Under the pieces are notes generated by a model, which saw only the letters and a list, made by a program, of their open reading frames with translations, did not search any database and was not told the origin of the DNA. A stretch of 33,591 nt of DNA from a virus, in IMG/VR virus record IMGVR_UViG_3300035181_000539, positions 1-33,591 of that record; one strand, 5' to 3'. Of this stretch, positions 31,492 to 33,591 are shown piece after piece (position 1 is the stretch's first letter; each line of letters begins with the position of its first letter). The translations under genes were made by a program, and so were the position numbers.

Positions 31492-31919
31492 GCGAAGAAC
31501 GCCCCGGGTACGCCGCAGCCCTCACCACCCAGGTGGGCGGCAATCACTACAAGGACATGGCTATCCAGCCGGTCGAGTACATCCACAAGAACGGCATCGG
31601 CTATTTCGAGGGCTGCGTCATCAAGTACGTGAGCCGGTGGCGCAAGAAGAACGGGGTCGAGGACTTGAAGAAAGCCCGCCACTTTCTCGACCTGCTGATC
31701 GAGTTCGAGCAGGAAGGGCCGGGATTACTGCAACTAGGACTCGACGCCCGTACTGTTTCCGTTCTTGAGCGTGAGGGTATTACGACGATCAACCAGTTGC
31801 TTGGAAAAAGTGACAACGAATTTCTCCGCATCCCCAACATGGGCAGAAAGTCTATGAACGCGATCCGCGAACTGCTGGACGCGCTAGGGCTTGAGAAAAA
31901 AGAAGCCGGCCGTGACTGA
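31488..31919 (+). CDS. DUF3310 protein fused to an RNA polymerase alpha C-terminal-like domain
   Basis: A 143-residue protein with a GAGG site. Residues 17-72 are DUF3310 (GGNHYKDMAIQPVEYIHKNG, then CVIKYVSRWRKK). Residues ~82-135 (LGLDARTVSVLEREGI, then IPNMGRKSMNAIRELLDALG) match the alpha-CTD helix-hairpin-helix fold of bacterial RNA polymerase. Aligned with E. coli alpha, R265 (here R88), G296 (G119), K298 (K121) and S299 (S122) are kept; N268 and E302 are replaced (S91, A125). The kept set suggests UP-element-like DNA binding. DUF3310 has been linked to nucleotide-kinase-like roles, but its function is not proven. No second gene runs alongside it. Confidence 0.85.
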   Translation: MSEERPGYAAALTTQVGGNHYKDMAIQPVEYIHKNGIGYFEGCVIKYVSRWRKKNGVEDLKKARHFLDLLIEFEQEGPGLLQLGLDARTVSVLEREGITTINQLLGKSDNEFLRIPNMGRKSMNAIRELLDALGLEKKEAGRD

Positions 31920-32142
31920 AACCGAATTTTTGACAGCCGCCGAACTGGCCGAGGTAACGGGCTACAAGCACGTCGCCAGCCAGCGCGAGTGGCTGGACGA
32001 GAACGGGTGGGTTTACGTGGTCAATGCTGCCGGCCGCCCCATAGTCGGCCGCTGGTTCGCGCGCCTTCGCCTTGCCGGGGTGCAACCCACGGCGGCCGGT
32101 GCCCAGCCAGTTGGCCGACCAAACTTTGCCGCTTTGGATTAA
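31912..32142 (+). CDS. DUF4224-type small protein next to integrase (candidate excisionase)
   Basis: A 76-residue protein, started at GTG 31912, overlapping the DUF3310 stop (TTG 31891 is also in frame). TEFLTAAELAEVTGYKHVASQR, then WVYVVNAAGRPIVGRWF, is the DUF4224 pattern, a winged-helix-like (MerR/excisionase-like) fold found just before integrase genes. Position suggests an excisionase or directionality factor. The start choice is uncertain. Confidence 0.7.
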   Translation: MTETEFLTAAELAEVTGYKHVASQREWLDENGWVYVVNAAGRPIVGRWFARLRLAGVQPTAAGAQPVGRPNFAALD

Positions 32143-32145
32143 GCT

Positions 32146-33216
32146 ATGCTTTGCATGCGCCCGAAATCAAACCACCGCGACTTGCCGCCCAGGATGCTGC
32201 GCCGCGTGCGCACCCTGAAAAGCGGCAAGGTTTGGGAATCCTTCTACTATAATGGTCGCGACGCCGAAGGGCGCCGGGTCGAGATTCCGCTCGGGCACGA
32301 TCTGAACGAGGCCAAGCGCAAGTGGGCCGAGTTGGAGTGCCGCGCGGCGCCGGCGGAAACCGGCTTGATGCGGTTCGTGTTCGACCGCTACGAGCGCGAC
32401 GTGATACCGACCAAGGCGCCCAGGACGCAGAAGGACAACCTCGGGTGCCTCGTCATGCTGCGCAAGGTATTCGACGCGGTGGGCATCGACACCATCACCC
32501 CGCAACACGTGGCGCAGTATCGGGACCGGCGCGGCCTCAAGGCCCCGGTGCGGGCAAATCGTGAAATCGCGCTGCTCTCCCACGTGTGGAACATGGCCCG
32601 CGAGTGGGGCTATACCGCCAAGGAAAACCCGGTCAAGGGCGTGCGCAAGAACAAGGAAAAGCCCCGCGACTTCTACGCCGACGACGCCGTGTGGTCCGCC
32701 GTGTTTTCCGCAGCGTGCGTCGAGTTGCAGGACGCCATGGACCTGAACTATCTCACCGGCCAGCGGCCGGCCGACGTGCTCAAGATGCGCTTCGCCGACA
32801 TCAAGGACGGCGCCATCGAGGTGCAGCAAAACAAGACCAAGAAGCGCCTGCGCATTCTGCTGGACGACGAAGGCACGCGCACCGAACTGGGCAAGGTCAT
32901 CGACCGCATCAAGGGCCGCGAACGCAAAGTGGCTAGCCTGTTCCTCATCTCCACGCCGGCCGGCAAGGCGCTGAACAAATGGACGCTGCGCACCCGGTTT
33001 GACGACGCGCGCAACGACGCCATCAAGAAGGCCACCGAAGCCGGCGACGACGCCCTCGCCGCAAGAATCCGCGCCTTTCAGTTCCGCGACATCCGGCCCA
33101 AGGCCGCCAGCGAACTGCCGCTCGAACATGCCAGCAAGCTGCTGGGTCACACCGAGCACGCGATAACCGAGAGGGTGTACCGTCGCGTGGGCGAGATCGT
33201 GAAGCCGACCAAGTGA
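32146..33216 (+). CDS. int: Tyrosine-recombinase integrase
   Basis: A 356-residue protein; ATG 32146 or 32155. The N-terminal part carries a basic arm (RVRTLKSGKVWESFYYNG), a core-binding helical domain (~75-170) and the catalytic domain. Catalytic set: R207 in TGQRPADVLKMRF, K near 230-232 in QNKTKKRL, then FQFRDIRPKAASE (R314 where HxxR families have His; R317), H335 in LGHTEHA, and nucleophile Y345 in TERVYRR. The FRDIR variant occurs in other prophage integrases. It lies next to the tRNA and attachment junction, with a terminator after it. Confidence 0.9.
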   Translation: MLCMRPKSNHRDLPPRMLRRVRTLKSGKVWESFYYNGRDAEGRRVEIPLGHDLNEAKRKWAELECRAAPAETGLMRFVFDRYERDVIPTKAPRTQKDNLGCLVMLRKVFDAVGIDTITPQHVAQYRDRRGLKAPVRANREIALLSHVWNMAREWGYTAKENPVKGVRKNKEKPRDFYADDAVWSAVFSAACVELQDAMDLNYLTGQRPADVLKMRFADIKDGAIEVQQNKTKKRLRILLDDEGTRTELGKVIDRIKGRERKVASLFLISTPAGKALNKWTLRTRFDDARNDAIKKATEAGDDALAARIRAFQFRDIRPKAASELPLEHASKLLGHTEHAITERVYRRVGEIVKPTK

Positions 33217-33237
33217 ACACCAGGCACACCAATTAAA

Positions 33238-33262
33238 ATGGCCCCGATTGAGGGGCCGTTTT
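33238..33262 (+). terminator. Intrinsic terminator after integrase (bidirectional)
   Basis: GGCCCC (33240-33245), loop GATTGA, GGGGCC (33252-33257), followed by GTTTT; on the other strand it is followed by ATTTTAATT. It ends integrase transcription and also lies just past the 3' end of the tRNA-Ser. Confidence 0.8.
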
Positions 33263-33267
33263 GCTTC

Positions 33268-33357
33268 TGGCGGAAGCGGTGAGATTCGAACTCACGGAGG
33301 GTTTCACCCCTCGGTGCTTTTCAAGAGCACTGCCTTAAACCACTCGGCCACGCTTCC
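33268..33357 (-). tRNA. tRNA-Ser (anticodon UGA), intact
   Basis: On the minus strand a 90-base tRNA including CCA. Acceptor GGAAGCG pairs with CGCTTCC, D-arm GCC...GGC, anticodon stem GTGCT/AGCAC around CTTGAAA (anticodon TGA), long variable arm GAGGG...CCCTC, T-arm GTGAG TTCGAAT CTCAC, and ending GCCA. All stems pair, so it should be functional. Its acceptor differs from that of the truncated tRNA-Ser at 33465-33503. Confidence 0.93.
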
Positions 33358-33383
33358 AGTAATCCGCCGCACCCCTTGGGGGT

Positions 33384-33414
33384 TGCGGAAATGATTTCCG
33401 CAAGATGCGGAAAT
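33384..33414. repeat. Short inverted and direct repeats between tRNA and attachment junction
   Basis: TGCGGAAAT (33384-33392) and ATTTCCGCA (33394-33402) form a perfect palindrome, and TGCGGAAAT recurs at 33406-33414. Such a cluster beside the attachment site could be arm-type binding sites for integrase or excisionase. Function not proven. Confidence 0.5.
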
Positions 33415-33464
33415 GATAAATAAAAACCCTTATAAATCAACGCTCTCGGAAGCGATGCAACTGC

Positions 33465-33503
33465 TTTCAAGACTGGTGCAATCGACCACTCTGCCACACC
33501 TCC
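33465..33503 (-). other. 5' half of a second tRNA-Ser(UGA), ending at the anticodon loop; probable attachment junction
   Basis: On the minus strand GGAGGTG TG GCA...TGC A CCAGT CTTGAAA is a normal tRNA-Ser 5' half, but after the loop the next bases (GCAGTTGCATCG) cannot pair with CCAGT. The tRNA therefore stops at 33465. This suggests prophage insertion in the anticodon loop of a host tRNA-Ser(UGA), with the 3' half at the other end of the prophage, outside the window. An older remnant is an alternative. Confidence 0.65.
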
Positions 33504-33591
33504 AAGGGGCGGCATTCTAGCTTGGCTTGGCGCGAGTTCGAAACCGTGATTTCTGAACCGCGCTCGGGTGGTCAGGCTAACGGTCATGACC
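33504..33591. other. Probable bacterial flank upstream of the disrupted tRNA
   Basis: No gene is supported here. Leftward, a TAGAAT-like -10 (about 33515-33520 on the minus strand) lies upstream of the truncated tRNA and may be its promoter. It is too short to identify the host. Confidence 0.4.

Noticed and set aside
33446-33453. CGCTTCCG on the minus strand next to the truncated tRNA, matching the 3' acceptor of the intact tRNA
   Set aside because: Only eight bases, and the surrounding sequence does not form tRNA arms. It is noted as a possible chance match.

Overview
The window is the right-hand ~33.4 kb of a temperate, short-tailed (podovirus-like) prophage plus about 90 bases of bacterial flank. 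High GC, GC-biased codon use and the tRNA-Ser sequences suggest a betaproteobacterial host (Burkholderiales such as Bordetella, Achromobacter or Burkholderia). That assignment is an inference. The virion genes (terminase, T7-type portal, a BPP-1-type coat/cement/scaffold block, adaptor and nozzle, ejection proteins) resemble those of Bordetella phage BPP-1 and its relatives. The left end of the prophage, including lysis and tail-fibre genes and the other attachment site, lies outside the window.

Positions 1-16605 form one leftward late operon. In transcription order it encodes a small HTH protein, TerS, TerL, a GNAT acetyltransferase, a cupin-like protein, a small portal-adjacent protein, the portal, two paralogous beta-rich proteins, a capsid-staple-like protein, an intrinsic terminator, a Bbp19-like protein, scaffold, major capsid protein, cement protein, a small protein, adaptor, nozzle, a small ejection protein, a transglycosylase ejection protein, and a giant polyvalent protein cut by the window edge. 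Its last visible residues look like the start of a Barnase/EndoU/colicin-E5/RelE-type nuclease domain.

Positions 16640-20945 hold leftward early genes: an HTH Cro-like protein, a DNA methyltransferase broken at a run of nine G, a PrimPol-helicase and a GIY-YIG nuclease. One rightward gene for a secreted protein lies among them. The switch region (20946-21059) has divergent promoters with overlapping -35 boxes and repeated TAGCG-type operators. The same operators recur at the promoter of the rightward early operon (21501-21545). The rightward operon (21576-33216) carries a Cas4-like PD-(D/E)XK nuclease, a DUF2815 ssDNA-binding protein, two HNH endonucleases, a family A DNA polymerase, a VRR-NUC nuclease, a beta-clamp-like protein, a PAPS-reductase-like protein, a SNF2-type helicase, a DUF3310 protein fused to an RNA polymerase alpha-CTD-like domain, a DUF4224 protein and a tyrosine integrase.

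The right end has a terminator, an intact tRNA-Ser(UGA), a cluster of short inverted repeats and the 5' half of a second tRNA-Ser(UGA) that stops at its anticodon loop. This is a probable attachment junction. The most unusual points are an in-frame insert in the DNA polymerase flanked by a 48-bp direct repeat, the G9 frameshift in the methyltransferase, the DUF3310/alpha-CTD fusion, a C-terminal LYPNS-type tail shared by unrelated capsid proteins, and the apparent replacement of a disrupted host tRNA.
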